This document shows, in pieces, positions 1 through 10,633 of a DNA stretch of 64,000 nucleotides; position 1 is the first letter of the stretch, and each line of letters opens with the position of its first letter. Under the pieces are notes generated by a model that did no database searches, was not told the DNA's origin, and saw nothing but the letters and a program-made list of their open reading frames with translations. The translations under genes were made by a program, and so were the position numbers. Origin of the DNA: Ischnura elegans (lineage: Eukaryota > Arthropoda > Insecta > Odonata > Coenagrionidae); the NCBI RefSeq assembly GCF_921293095.1, contig NC_060253.1, forward strand, positions 74,189,992 to 74,253,991, in the 5' to 3' direction.

Positions 1-1481
1 AGGGGAGGAAAAGATGGATTCATTTGAGTCCTGGGATATTTATCCAAGGGATAAGCCAGCTGCCTCCGCCAGGCAACCCTCTTAATCCGCAAGCGGTTGC
101 AATCAAGGCTAGACTCGAGAGATTATTCTCACGGCCAAGCACATACACTCCCATTCCTCCTTCGCTGACTTATACGCACACACTCAGGGTTCCCACTCAA
201 ACTAAATTATAACATTCACGCTTTTTTCCAGGTTTTCACCGTTTAAATGTCGTCAAATTCACGGTCTGTAGATAAGGCATTTTGGGAATAAATATTGATC
301 ACGCAACAATCATCGGCCGCGCGTTAAGTAAAAATGTAACAAACGCGACAGACCCCGTGAATGCAAACGCAGCAATGAAATGACGTCACCCTTTGCTAGC
401 AAAATTCAGATCCGGCTAAAGGTTGTGAATGGGAAAATGGAGGGAGCAGGGTGGCAGGGAAGTTAAGAAGTGTCCGATTTTTCGCCAGGGTTAGTGAAAA
501 TTTCACCGGTTATCGGTCTTCCAATCACAGCCTTAATCTCAACGTGTCGTCAAAGCATACGGACCAATAATTGCGCTTCGAATACACGACTGCAGATAAA
601 TGCGTGGACAGTGCCTGCACGTGAATCGGCCTAGAAACATGATCGAAATATCGATTTTTCTTTTGTTCTGTCAATCTTAATTCTACAGTCAAGTTTGAGG
701 GATTTTTAAGGTTTTATGACGAAATCCACGGCTTTTCCAGGTTTTTTCACGGCAGACGAAACTTACGGCTTATTCACGGTTTTAAGATTTTCACGGTTGA
801 GTGGTAACCGTGACACTATACTCTCCATGAACCGACCCAACCATCCCGAGAGCATAACACGGGCAAGATATGCTCCCCATGACGATGAGTGAGTCGAGCG
901 AGTCGAGTGATGACGAGCTTGATGAGTGCGTCGACAGAAACAATTTGGCGGCGCACGCACGAGTATTTGCGCTTCAAAACCGGTCCAAAGTCCTTAAAAC
1001 TAAGTTGAGTATAAGTTCTATAAATAAACTGGTCTTAAGGTTGATAAGCGATCCAGCCGATTGGCAGCCAATACAATGCCACTCCATGATTCCTATCGTT
1101 ACATAGTCAGTCGGAATCCAGTCACTTTTTGAAACGCAATTCTTTTTCGTGCGCTCTCGTAGATTACATAAGTAAATACCGCTATTGACTCTACGTTTAG
1201 ACGAGAACAAACTATTGAATATGGAAGTGAGATGACTTTATGTTACCCTACAACATAAGATGCTTTATTACTTAAAGCATGCGTAAACAGAGCGGTATTA
1301 ATTATTATTTCTTTTACCTGAAGTTGCGAGATGTATCAATTCTTTTATTTGCATGTAGGGTCTTGACATCATTCATGACATTTCTTTTGAAGGCAAGAAA
1401 TAAAGAAATCTGTATATTGTTGAACAAAATAAAATCATCTGCTCTATTACACTATTATCTTTTTCGTCTGTTCAAACTGAT
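1..1481. other. AT-rich stretch, no supported gene
   Basis: No domain or RNA gene was recognised. One short plus-strand frame (870-1106) starts with an acidic, serine-rich run (SESSESSDDELDE) that could be a first coding exon or a transposase N-terminus. It has no recognisable continuation, so it is not called as a gene. Confidence 0.4.
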
Positions 1482-1527
1482 ATATCCATGATAAAAACAG
1501 AAATGGTAATTTCCACACTATTAACGT
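1482..1527 (-). repeat. PLE-type terminal fragment, reverse copy
   Basis: Read on the minus strand, this about 46-bp piece nearly matches 5388-5428 and resembles the arms of the palindrome at 32793-33001. Shared parts are AGTGTGGAAATTACCATTT followed by TTTTATCATGGATA. It lies in the opposite orientation to the copy at 5.4 kb, so the two form an inverted pair about 3.9 kb apart with the 315-bp satellite between them. No hammerhead-like centre is visible beside this fragment. Confidence 0.55.
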
Positions 1528-2850
1528 CCCTATTAAAGCTAGAAATTGATTCACTGATTGTGTGATTGATACAAATTAGTAGCCCAAACTGTAATATTTG
1601 TGGGTATATGGAATATTGGACGTAAAAGTAAAAAAAAATTCATCGGGAGGAAAAATCTGAAATCTTAAAAAAGTCGATTACTTTTCGAGATATATCGAGT
1701 TGAATTAACATGGGAGCCTTATGGGACTAAAACTTTTTCACTATTATAATGTATTTCTAAGTATGTGAGGAACATGACATTCCCTTGACATAAACTAGAT
1801 TTTTTGGTTGATTTTTTAGTGTGGTTGTCATTGCGATGAATTGATATTTAGTATTTTTTATGATTTTTTGAAAGTGCCCCATGCTTTTCTTATGGCACTA
1901 CGTTAGGATTTTTTTGACCAACTTGCAATCATCGCAGGACAAATTCCTTGAAACGCAAGATACTAGATTTTTTGGTTGATTTTTTGGCTATCTCGAAATT
2001 TTCATATGTCGAAACAATTCCGAGGAATAAACGATTTCGACTTTCCATTGTAGAGGTGGTCGAATTTTCAATCTTGGATTTCGGCGTTGAGACATGTGCC
2101 ATATGAAAATTTGGAATCTTCTGGAAAATCCGTAAAAGAGTTCTTCGAACCCTTACGTTTGAGCTCACTTTCTCCGTATCCCTCTTGGTTAATTAATAAT
2201 TAAATTCCGAAAAATGTCCTGCAAGCGAAAAATCATTGTCGCCATTTTTTTGTGGAGCATGCAATCTTGAATATCTTAGCAACCGTTTAAGCTAGAGGAA
2301 TGAAATTTTCAGAGTAATAATATTATTAAAATGATCAACTTTTGCAATGATGACCATTCCGCTCGATCGATTCATGTGCGAGTTATATCGATACGAATCT
2401 CCTTGGATACGCTTTAATCGCTAATAACTTTTTTATTAATCAAGTTTTGAACATGAATGTCATACACAATACAACTGAAAATGTCATTCATCCGACAAAA
2501 GTTAAATCAGGCGAATCGATTGATTAGACTCGAAGTTATGATCGATACAAGGTTGTATTCGATTGAGCCATTTTTTGAGCTTATTTACATAGTTACGGAA
2601 ATAAAAATTTTAACAATATGTAAGGAAAAAAATGAATTATGCGCACACATAAATTATTTAGATGAATTATGTTTCCTAATGAAGATACATCGATTTGAAT
2701 TTATATCTTTTTGTATTAGGCCCCCGTAAGAAATACACGCATCCCGTCTATCTACGTCACCAATATAAGAACATAGTCTAAATTTTGAAAGCGGGGATAT
2801 TTGAGAAGGCAGGGATAAGGGAGTGACCATAGAAGGGATATCAATAGGAT
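1528..2850. other. AT-rich stretch with a short duplicated motif
   Basis: No gene is seen. A 24-bp stretch beginning ACTAGATTTTTTGGTTGA occurs at about 1793 and again near 1961, a local duplication. The segment leads directly into the satellite array without a clear sequence boundary. Confidence 0.4.
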
Positions 2851-4870
2851 TGCGGATTTTACAGTACAGATGTCAGCAGTGTCTACAGTACGATTCGATT
2901 AGTATAGCAAATACGCAAATTGGCATAACTTGATAAGTGTGTACGTTGGACCAATGAAACTTGGTAAACAGGTACATCTTGGTATTCCTCACGATACTCT
3001 ATGGTAGTATGTTTTGTATTCAGTCTCACGTTCGATATATATCGAATCTACTTTTTCTTAAAATATATCGAATTGCTATAACATGTAGGATTTAACATTC
3101 AAGGACATAGTTTACTAGGGATTAAATAGTAGATACCCATAGACTGGATTTAAAACCAATAGCATTGCGGATTTTTCAGTACAGATGTCAGTATGATCGA
3201 AAAATCGATTCGATTATTATAGCAAATACGTAAATGGGCATAACTTCAATAGATTTACCGTTGGATCTATGAAATTTGGTGATTGGGTACATATTGCTAT
3301 TCCTCACGATACCCAATGAAAATTTGTTTTGTACGTAGTCTCACATTCGATATATATCGAATCTACGTTTTCTTAAAATGTATCGAATTGCTATAACATG
3401 TAGGATTTTACATCCAAGGACATAGTTTACTAGGGATTAAATAGTAGATACCCATTGACTGGATTTTAAACCAATAGCCTTGCGGATTTTACAGTACAGA
3501 TGTCAGTACGATCGAAAAATCGATTCGATTATTATAGCAAATACGTAAATGGGCATAACTTCAATAGATTTACCGTTGGATCAATGAAATTTAGTGATTG
3601 GGTACATATTGGTATTCCTCACGATGCCCAATGAAAATGTGTTCTGTACGTAGTCTCACATTCGATATATATCGAATCTACTTTTTCTTAAAGTATATCG
3701 AATTGCTATAACATGTAGGATTTTACATCCACAGGCATAGTTGACCAGGTATTAAATAGTAGATACCCATAGACTGAAAATTAAACCAATGGGATTGCGG
3801 ACTTTACCGTACAGATGTCAGTATGATGGAAAAATCGATTCGATTATTATAGCATATACACAAATTGGTATAACTTGAAAAGTATACCCGTTGGACCAAT
3901 GAAATTTGGCGAATGTGCACATCTTGGTAATCCTCACACTGCCCAACAGAAATATGCTTTGTATGTTGTCTAACGTGCGATATATATCGAATATGCTTTT
4001 TCTTCAAATATATCGAACCGCTATAACATATAGGATTTTACATCCAAGGGCATAGTTGGCCAGGTATTGTATAGTAGACACACAGACTGAAAATTAAACC
4101 AATAGCATTGCGGATTTTACAGTACAGATGGCAGTGTAATCGCAAGATCGATTCGATTATTCTATCAAATACGCAAATTTGCAAAACTTGATTAGTTTAT
4201 ACGTTGGACCAATGAAATTTGGCAAATAGGTACATCTTGGTATTCCTCACAATGACCAAATGAAACATATTTTGTGTATAGTCTCACGTTTGGTATTAAT
4301 CGAATCTACTTTTTCTTAAAATATATCGTATTGCTATAACATATAGGATTTTACATCCAAGGACATAGTTGACCAATATAATTATGTGGAAGATAGCCAT
4401 AGACTGTAAGTTAAATCAATTGCATTGCGGATTCAACAATACAAATGCCAGTATAATCGAAGAATGGATTCGATTATTATAACAAATACATAACATTGGC
4501 ACAAGTTGAATAGTGTATCCGTTGGACCAATTAAATTTGGTGCTTGGTACATCTTGGTATTCCTCACAATTCCCAAAGGTAATATGTTTTGCATGTAGTC
4601 TCACGATTGATGCATATCGAATATGCTTTTTCTTAAAATATATCGAATCGTTATAACATAGGATTTTGCATGCACGTACATAGTCGACCAGGAATTTTAG
4701 TGTTGATGATCAAAGATTGGAAGGTAAATCAATCGCATTGCGTATTTTCAATGCACTTGTCAGTATACTTGATAATTCGATACGATTATGATAGCAAATA
4801 TGCCAAATCTTTTTTGCAAATTGGAATATCTTGAGAATAACTATTTTTTAAGACCAAAGAAATTAGAGGA
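2851..4870. repeat. Satellite array, 315-bp monomer, about 6.5 units
   Basis: Using TGCGG as anchor, units begin at 2851, 3166, 3481, 3796, 4109, 4426 and 4739, giving spacings of 315, 315, 315, 313, 317 and 313 bp. Each unit contains a GATTGCGGATTTTACAGTAC-like start, a CGATTCGATTATTATAGCAA block, ACGTTGGACCAATGAAATTTGG, and a central AT-rich palindrome CGATATATATCG. The last unit is diverged and fades out near 4870. The units are similar but clearly not identical, with the middle ones closest to each other. No open reading frame is conserved between units, so this is non-coding tandem DNA. It lies between inverted PLE-type ends at 1482 and 5388. Confidence 0.9.
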
Positions 4871-5310
4871 ATCGTTACAATTCAGTATTTTACAAACTGC
4901 ATTATGGACATTAGTTTTGCAAGTGGAATATCTTTATATATTTATCAAAAGAATCTGCGTTGTATTTTCAAGAGTGGCTTATCACAATGCTTATGAACTT
5001 TAACAGTTGAAAAATAACCACATAATCAACACTCTCTTGAAATTTTTAAATCTTATTCCGATTATGTGTCAATGGTTAACTTAATGGATCAAAGAATCAA
5101 TTATCCGTCAAATAAAATCACATTGAAAATAACAAATATTTCTAACAGTGAAAAATTTAGTTCCTTACCCTTTCAAAAAACGGCGGGGAAATTTTTGAAT
5201 ATTAAACCACTTATGGGCACATGACTCGAAAATATGTGACACAACTATGTTTCCACCCCCCCTAATTACCCGCTTGATGAATTCAAGCGCCCAATCGACT
5301 CGTTTAATTT
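4871..5310. other. AT-rich stretch after the satellite
   Basis: No gene, RNA or clear repeat was recognised. It separates the decaying end of the satellite from the PLE-type terminus at 5.3-5.4 kb. Confidence 0.4.
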
Positions 5311-5428
5311 TACAATTGTGAAAGGTATAACCTTGAAAATGACAGAAAGTGTTGAAACCATGGTCGGTCGTTGGGTGTTAAATTAAATAGTGTGGAAATT
5401 ACCATTTGTGTTTTTATCATGGATATAG
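5311..5428 (+). repeat. PLE-type terminus with degenerate hammerhead-like core
   Basis: The piece holds ACCTTGAAAATGACA, a short loop, TGTTGAAACCATGGTCGGT, then a tail AGTGTGGAAATTACCATTT and TTTTATCATGGATA. The order matches the hammerhead-like motifs of the PLE at 7843-8918: a TGA box, helix TGACA/TGTT, GAAACC, CATG, GTC, GGT. The first core box is not consensus (TTGAAAAT instead of CTGANGA), so cleavage is unlikely. The tail is nearly identical to 1482-1527 and similar to the arms at 32793-33001, which defines a subfamily. Confidence 0.6.
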
Positions 5429-7842
5429 CAAACTTCCACAAAATCAAGCCTGACACGATTTTATACAAACTGAGATCTTCAATTCCACAAAAGAAGGACG
5501 AGCGAAGAAGAACACTCGTGCCATCATTTACACTCGATGTTTAACGAGGGCTTGAGGTGGAATTTATACATGTTTATGGCAACAAAATAATGAACTAAAA
5601 TTCAGATAAGAAAATAAAATAGGAGGGGATAGAGAAATAAGCGTCACACAACGCTACAAAGAATTTAATCAAATCCAAAACTAATATTTGGTAAAACTTT
5701 GCAATATTGGTACAAATATTCCAGTAACTTTTCAGTAAATCAATTTAAATTTTGACATAAGGTCTTCAAAGTTAATTCATATGGACCCCCACGAAATATA
5801 TACTGAACTAAATCTGAGCAAATACACGGAAGTACATTTTTTTGCGTAGGACATCCAACAATTCCCATATAGGTATACCTGAACGTTGTGGATATTGTTA
5901 ACATTAAGGGTTAGATGAAGTCAAATATCGGGGACTTTAACGATAACTTCAAACCTTACGAAGGAAAACTATTAAAAAATACTAATTCCAAGAATTGGCA
6001 CTTTCACGCTATCAGGGAATAAGTATGTTAAGGAAACGGTGTAATTCGGTTTTAAATAGAGAAGAAGGTGTATCATAAAGTACTTTCTTAATACTTGTTT
6101 TCTAGCAAAAAATAGACAAAACATATGAATACATTATAGGCAAGAGAGTTTGGTACCAGTAGAGACAATCATGGCGTCACTGAATTCTTCAATACAGTCA
6201 ACACGATATTTTTATTTATTCGTGATACACGCTTTCTTTTGAGTTCCTCACACGCGATGTCTCTTCTAGAGAGCGTTTAACATTCTGCATACTTCTTAGA
6301 TGTTAATTTCATATATTTTTCCTGCTTATGCTACGTTTCTTTGGTTTTGTTATGGATTCAACAGGTTCTTAATTTTTTATAGTATAGAATAAAACAAATG
6401 TTTGGAGTCGATACACCTCAAGCGAGTAGTCCACATGGAAAAATAAAAACTTTTAAGTCAAATTAATGGGTAAATAGTGAAATTTGAGATAGAGATTGTA
6501 TTTTTCGTCAGTAGGCGGAAATTCAACGTTTAAAATGATACCTCATTTACCACTGTACGTGCAGTATTAACGGAGCATATACGGAATGACATAAAAATAC
6601 CTTTCTGTAATAATATAGATGATTTGCTTTAGAGCCGTGAAGAAGCTAGGCTCCTCATATGTGTCGTGGGAAGGTTTTCGGATGAAAAAGGGAAAGACGT
6701 GCTATTTCGATAGGCCGCACTTTGATTACACGGCGAGTATATTGGATCCGGCCAGAAAGTTAATTATCTTTCACCTCGAATCAAATCAGTAGATCAAATC
6801 GAATTGCAGGCACTTAAAATTGTAACTTGATTTGATAATTGGCTACAAACAAGTATTTCCAAATATAACACAAACCTACAGCCACTTAATACAGGAAAGA
6901 ATCACAAATAAAAATATTACATATATTTTTCAAATAGATTCCCTTCCCAATGGATGATTGCTTTAGCTATTCGAAATATGCCCGCGGACATTTTTTTCCG
7001 TAAGTATCAATTAATTTCAGGTTACCATTTCTTCGGAGCAACGAAAATCGAATTACCTCTCATCGAGTCCAATCGATTGGAGTTCTAAGTATTTACACAG
7101 CACTATCTTTATCCCGAATTAAATGATTACTTAATGACTAATCAATGGCAAATTTAATGTCTCCGCCTACAAGAGAAAGGGATATTATCTAGGAAGTAGG
7201 TAATGAAAGAACAGCCAACGCATCCCGAGCGCAACAGTGACCTTTCTCAGCACGATCGCGTGGTAGTCAAAGCACGTTCCCAGCCTACGTGCTGCACGAA
7301 AAAAATATGGGGCGCGAGAAGAATCTAGAGAGAGAGTGAATGTGTACTAACTGGATCAAGAGGCTTACATTACAGACTCGCAACTTCGCGAGGTGCCGAC
7401 CAAAGAAAAAAGAGAGAACATGCATCGTATCGGTAAAAAAAAGATAACAGAGAGGGGAAAAAATGCTGTGGCATACTGGCCAACTAGGCCCAATCAAAAT
7501 AAGAGTTGATCCAGGGTCAAACACTTGATTTACGAATTCGGAAGAATGCATGTTGACTCCAAATTAATTTAACGAAAAACACAGCATTTATGAGGACGTG
7601 AAAATGGAACAAATGAAAATAGATCTTATGAAAAGCCCAGTTTTCCAAGCACTTGACGAGAAAAAATCACGACATACATGGTATCTAGGTCTAAGTGATA
7701 AGATAAAAGGTCTAAGTGACCAATTTTTTGGAAATGAAAAAAACGGTGGAATGATTATTTCGGAAACCTTTCAATTTCAAACATTTCAAATATATTAATT
7801 TTAATTAATTGTTTGAGGCGTAACTTGGTGAAAGCGATTCAT
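5429..7842. other. AT-rich stretch, nothing recognised
   Basis: About 2.4 kb with no supported gene, RNA gene or repeat. A short minus-strand frame at 7285-7551 is hydrophobic but low in complexity and has no family features. Confidence 0.4.
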
Positions 7843-7888
7843 AATTAAATTAAGAAAGAAGAACTTTGTACTTTCACATTAATATTTA

Positions 7889-7931
7889 TTCACGACCATG
7901 GTTTCAACGTTAGACGTCATCATCAGGTGAA
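7889..7931 (-). ncRNA. Hammerhead ribozyme-like motif, left PLE arm
   Basis: This is the inverted copy of 8830-8872. On the minus strand it reads TTCAC, CTGATGA, a short helix GACG/CGTT, GAAACC, ATG, GTC, GTGAA. TTCAC and GTGAA can pair as helix I. The core boxes CTGATGA and GAAA, and the GTC cleavage triplet, are consensus. As in the right arm, one extra U separates CTGATGA from helix II, so activity is uncertain. Confidence 0.6.
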
Positions 7932-8117
7932 CTCTACAGAGGTCCATCACATCCTTTTATACCAGGCTAGGAGGGGGAGGGAGGAAGGTAATTAGGTTGA
8001 AAGGATTGGTTAACAGAGAAGAGGGAGGGGGGAAAAAAACCTTGGTCATGTGGTATGGAAGAAGTTAGGGGGAGGAGGCTCCCTTATGGGGGGCACGGCA
8101 AGTGGAGGGGGGGGGGG

Positions 8118-8165
8118 GGTTCAGGCACAGATATATACAATATTGTATATATCTGTGGGTTCAGG
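8118..8165. mobile_element. 32-bp perfect palindrome flanked by 8-bp direct repeats
   Basis: 8126-8157 is a perfect palindrome whose half is CACAGATATATACAAT. It is bounded by GGTTCAGG at 8118-8125 and again at 8158-8165. The matching place in the right PLE arm has a single copy of the target sequence (as CCTGAACC) and no insert, so this is a real insertion with an 8-bp target duplication. An 8-bp duplication is typical of the hAT superfamily. The insert could be two terminal repeats joined head to head with nothing between, or an extreme deletion derivative; neither is proven. Confidence 0.7.
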
Positions 8166-8275
8166 TGAGAGAGAGAGAGAGGCCGAAGAGTTCGTCATGT
8201 CATTAGCCCAGGAATTTAGGAGTGGGAGGCTTAAAAGAGGGGAATGGTAGTCATACAAAAATTCGTTTACAATGT

Positions 8276-8696
8276 TGTTACAATTTACAAATGTGAATGC
8301 AACGCGGTGTATGTTGGGCAAACGGGGCGACAATTTCAAGAGCGGGTAAAAGAACATCAAGCCTGCCAGAGAAATAAAAAGACTACTTCACAATTTGCTA
8401 TACATTTGTTAGATAACAATCATCAAAGTGATTTTGTGTTTGAAGTGCTTCATTATGAACCTAAAGGACCTAGATTAGACGCTTTGGAACAAATGGAAAT
8501 TTTGCAGCACGTACGTTCCAATGACAACATTGTAAACGAATTTTTGTATGACTACCATTCCCCTCTTTTAAGCCTCCCACTCCTAAATTCCTGGGCTAAT
8601 GACATGACGAACTCTTCGGCCTCTCTCTCTCTCTCACCTGAACCCCCCCCCCCTTCCACTTGCCGTGCCCCCCATAAGGGAGCCTCCTCCCCCTAA
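8276..8696 (+). pseudogene. PLE C-terminus with GIY-YIG endonuclease domain
   Basis: The frame encodes IYKCECNAVYVGQTGR followed by QFQERVKEH, then a conserved region ending LDALEQMEILQHVRSND and NIVNEFLYDYHSPLL. This matches the Penelope-type GIY-YIG nuclease: a first strand with CxC, VYVGQT with the YxG tyrosine, the downstream arginine, and a glutamate in a helix (LEQMEI) expected to bind metal. In the family this domain nicks target DNA for target-primed reverse transcription. The frame opens upstream through the inverted left arm (a methionine at 8244), but true element coding begins near 8279 where the arm ends. The frame runs into the right arm and ends in a low-complexity Ser/Pro tail. 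With no reverse transcriptase it cannot act alone. Confidence 0.85.
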
Positions 8697-8829
8697 CTTC
8701 TTCCATACCACATGACCAAGGTTTTTTTCCCCCCTCCCTCTTCTCTGTTAACCAATCCTTTCAACCTAATTACCTTCCTCCCTCCCCCTCCTAGCCTGGT
8801 ATAAAAGGATGTGATGGACCTCTGTAGAG

Positions 8830-8872
8830 TTCACCTGATGATGACGTCTAACGTTGAAACCATGGTCGTGAA
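8830..8872 (+). ncRNA. Hammerhead ribozyme-like motif, right PLE arm
   Basis: TTCAC (8830-8834), CTGATGA (8835-8841), a small helix, GAAAC (8856-8860), the palindrome CATG, GTC (8865-8867) and GTGAA (8868-8872) lie in hammerhead order. TTCAC pairs with GTGAA for helix I (5 bp), and GACG pairs with CGTT for helix II with loop TCTAA. Helix III is minimal and palindromic (CCATGG), the form described for PLE hammerheads, which may work as dimers. One unpaired U follows CTGATGA. Cleavage would be after C8867. Confidence 0.65.
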
Positions 8873-8918
8873 TAAATATTAATGTGAAAGTACAAAGTTC
8901 TTCTTTCTTAATTTAATT

Positions 8919-9394
8919 TTAATGTTAATTTTACTGGCACACAACGTCGTGAGAGTGGAATTTAATAAAATTATCCTAGAAGTTTATCCCTTAAACAAGA
9001 TACAACTTTACGTCTGCTTTATAAGGAACCTATGCTACCATACCAGGTTGTTCGCCATATTTCATACTCAACTTGTACGAAATATTGACAATCAAAAGTA
9101 AATCATACGCGACTCTATTGATGTGCCATAAAATTTAAATTAAATAATGTGGGAGAATAATGAAATTTCATGTCATTTCATAATCGCAAAATAGCCTCGG
9201 AGGAAGTAATTGAATCAAAGTCATCCCTGCATAGTTGACCACAATAAATAAAAATTTGCTATAAAAAGAGGGAGGAATAGAGCTTTAAACACGCACGAGA
9301 AAATAATGTGGAATTATCGATTCGCGTAGGCTAGTGAATGAATTTTTGCAGAGGAACTTGTAAAATCTCTTTATGAACTGAATAGTCTTTGAGG
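8919..9394. other. AT-rich stretch, nothing recognised
   Basis: Non-coding by inspection. It separates the GIY-YIG PLE from the next palindrome. Confidence 0.4.
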
Positions 9395-9580
9395 CCTTTG
9401 TGCCGTAGAATTCCACTTTAAGGTAGGAAAAATAGTAAACTCTGCTTTCTACGACTTAACCCTCAATCGTCGACTAGTTTCAATACACATTATCCTTTTC
9501 AAGACTAGTGTTGAAAATGATACCGCGTATTGAAAGAAGCCGGGGATTCAAAGTTAAGTAGTAGAAAGCCAAGTTATTGA
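9395..9580. repeat. PLE-type palindrome, ACTAGT subfamily
   Basis: Arms around 9438-9480 (CTTTCTACGACTTAAC, then ACTAGTTTCAATAC) pair with 9530-9575 (GTATTGAAAG, then AGTTAAGTAGTAGAAAG). The minus strand of the centre reads CTTGAAAAGGATAATGTG, TATTGAAAC, TAGTC, a degenerate hammerhead-like order. The left flank TAGAATTCCACTTTAAGG is also present at 33.8 kb beside a related palindrome, so the two are copies of one subfamily. Confidence 0.55.
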
Positions 9581-10305
9581 GTTTCTTGTCACATATTCAC
9601 CACGCCGAAGGCGCAAATATTTGGGCTGTACTGGTGAATCGAAAAATCATCCCAATCAGCCAGTTGACAAATGCAATTAATAAATGGCGCATCTGTACCG
9701 TTGCCAGTATCATATGTTGATTTTGTGAAATAAGAAACTTAAATCTAACAAATCGAATTTAAAAAAAACAACAACTATGAGTTGAATTCCAGTTCAAACT
9801 TATCTATTTTACTTTGCATTTTTCAGTTATTTATTTTTTTTATAACTATTAATTTTTTTTTCATTATTTTCCCAACCAATTTAGTTGCATTTTCTATCTT
9901 TCTTTTTCTTTTTTGTTAACTCTGAACAGTGAATCTAATTTATCTTTCATTTAAAGTGGAACGGATTCGCCACACCTCACCTGAAACTACTAGCATCATT
10001 CGTAAACATTTTTAAAGTATCAGACTAGCAGTGCCAACCTGCCGGTTCCACAGCCAGGTTGACTCTGCTGCGGTACCGGCCGTTGCCTTGTCGCCTATCG
10101 ATTTGGCGTTGTTGTCCATCATATTTGTTGCACCCGTAGCTGGTTGCTAGAGTAATGCAAAGGAGAACCATCGCAGTGGGGAAATAGGAATTACCTGTGG
10201 CTTGCCACCGTATGTCTCCCGTTTAGTGGGCAAGCTGTTTTCGGTCCGTTTTTGCACGATTTTTGCCCGCAACTTCACGAGCTACAGCGTTAGGACAAAG
10301 TATTC
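9581..10305. other. AT-rich stretch, nothing recognised
   Basis: No gene features were seen. A more GC-rich patch at 10025-10100 has no recognisable product. Confidence 0.4.
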
Positions 10306-10633
10306 AGGTGCGTTTACACCGTGTAACATGTTATACAAACATGTTATGTACAACAAGTTACATGAAACATTTGTTTTATAACAGGAGTCCATCGGAGCCA
10401 AAAATGCACAAATAACATGTCACAGATTAACCCGTCAACTGGCTATCCCCAACATGCGCCTCACCTCTTTCTGTAACATGTTACACATTTTCCCACTTCG
10501 TGTAGGAAACTTGATATATAATACGAATTTTTGTGACACAATGTTACATGTAACTTGTTACACGGATTTGTAACTTATTCGTAAAACATGTTAAACTTGT
10601 TTATATAACTTGTAACACAGTGAAAACGCACCT
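10306..10633. mobile_element. MITE with AGGTGCGTTTACAC inverted ends
   Basis: The 328-bp element begins AGGTGCGTTTACAC and ends GTGAAAACGCACCT, inverted with one mismatch. Its interior is dense in TGTAACATGTTA-like short palindromes, so most of it can fold back. It has no coding capacity. A fragment of its right end occurs inverted at 11505-11645, confirming a dispersed family. No convincing target duplication is seen, so the superfamily is left open. Confidence 0.75.

Larger units (their letters stand above)
7843..8918 (+). mobile_element. Penelope-like element remnant with inverted terminal repeats
   Basis: Two nearly identical arms (7843-8278 and 8524-8918) are inverted around a 245-bp centre that encodes a GIY-YIG endonuclease domain. 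Penelope-like retroelements carry a C-terminal GIY-YIG domain after the reverse transcriptase and often have terminal repeats in mixed orientation. Here the reverse transcriptase is entirely missing, as if a 5'-truncated copy had received an inverted terminal repeat in its place. Both arms contain a G/C homopolymer, a GA/CT microsatellite and a hammerhead-like motif. The arms are nearly identical, suggesting recent formation or gene conversion, apart from a 40-bp insertion in the left arm (32-bp palindrome plus duplicated 8 bp). The outer ends are AT-rich (AATTAAATTAAGAAAGAA and its complement). Confidence 0.85.

Noticed and set aside
870..1106. Acidic frame SESSESSDDELDE as a transposase gene start
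   Set aside because: No downstream catalytic motif or splice-supported continuation could be found.
2851..4870. Satellite as a CRISPR-like or coding tandem array
   Set aside because: Full 315-bp units repeat without unique spacers, and no frame is conserved between units.
8050..8360. Open frames in the left PLE arm
   Set aside because: They are inverted copies of the right-arm sequence and microsatellite, with no coding meaning.
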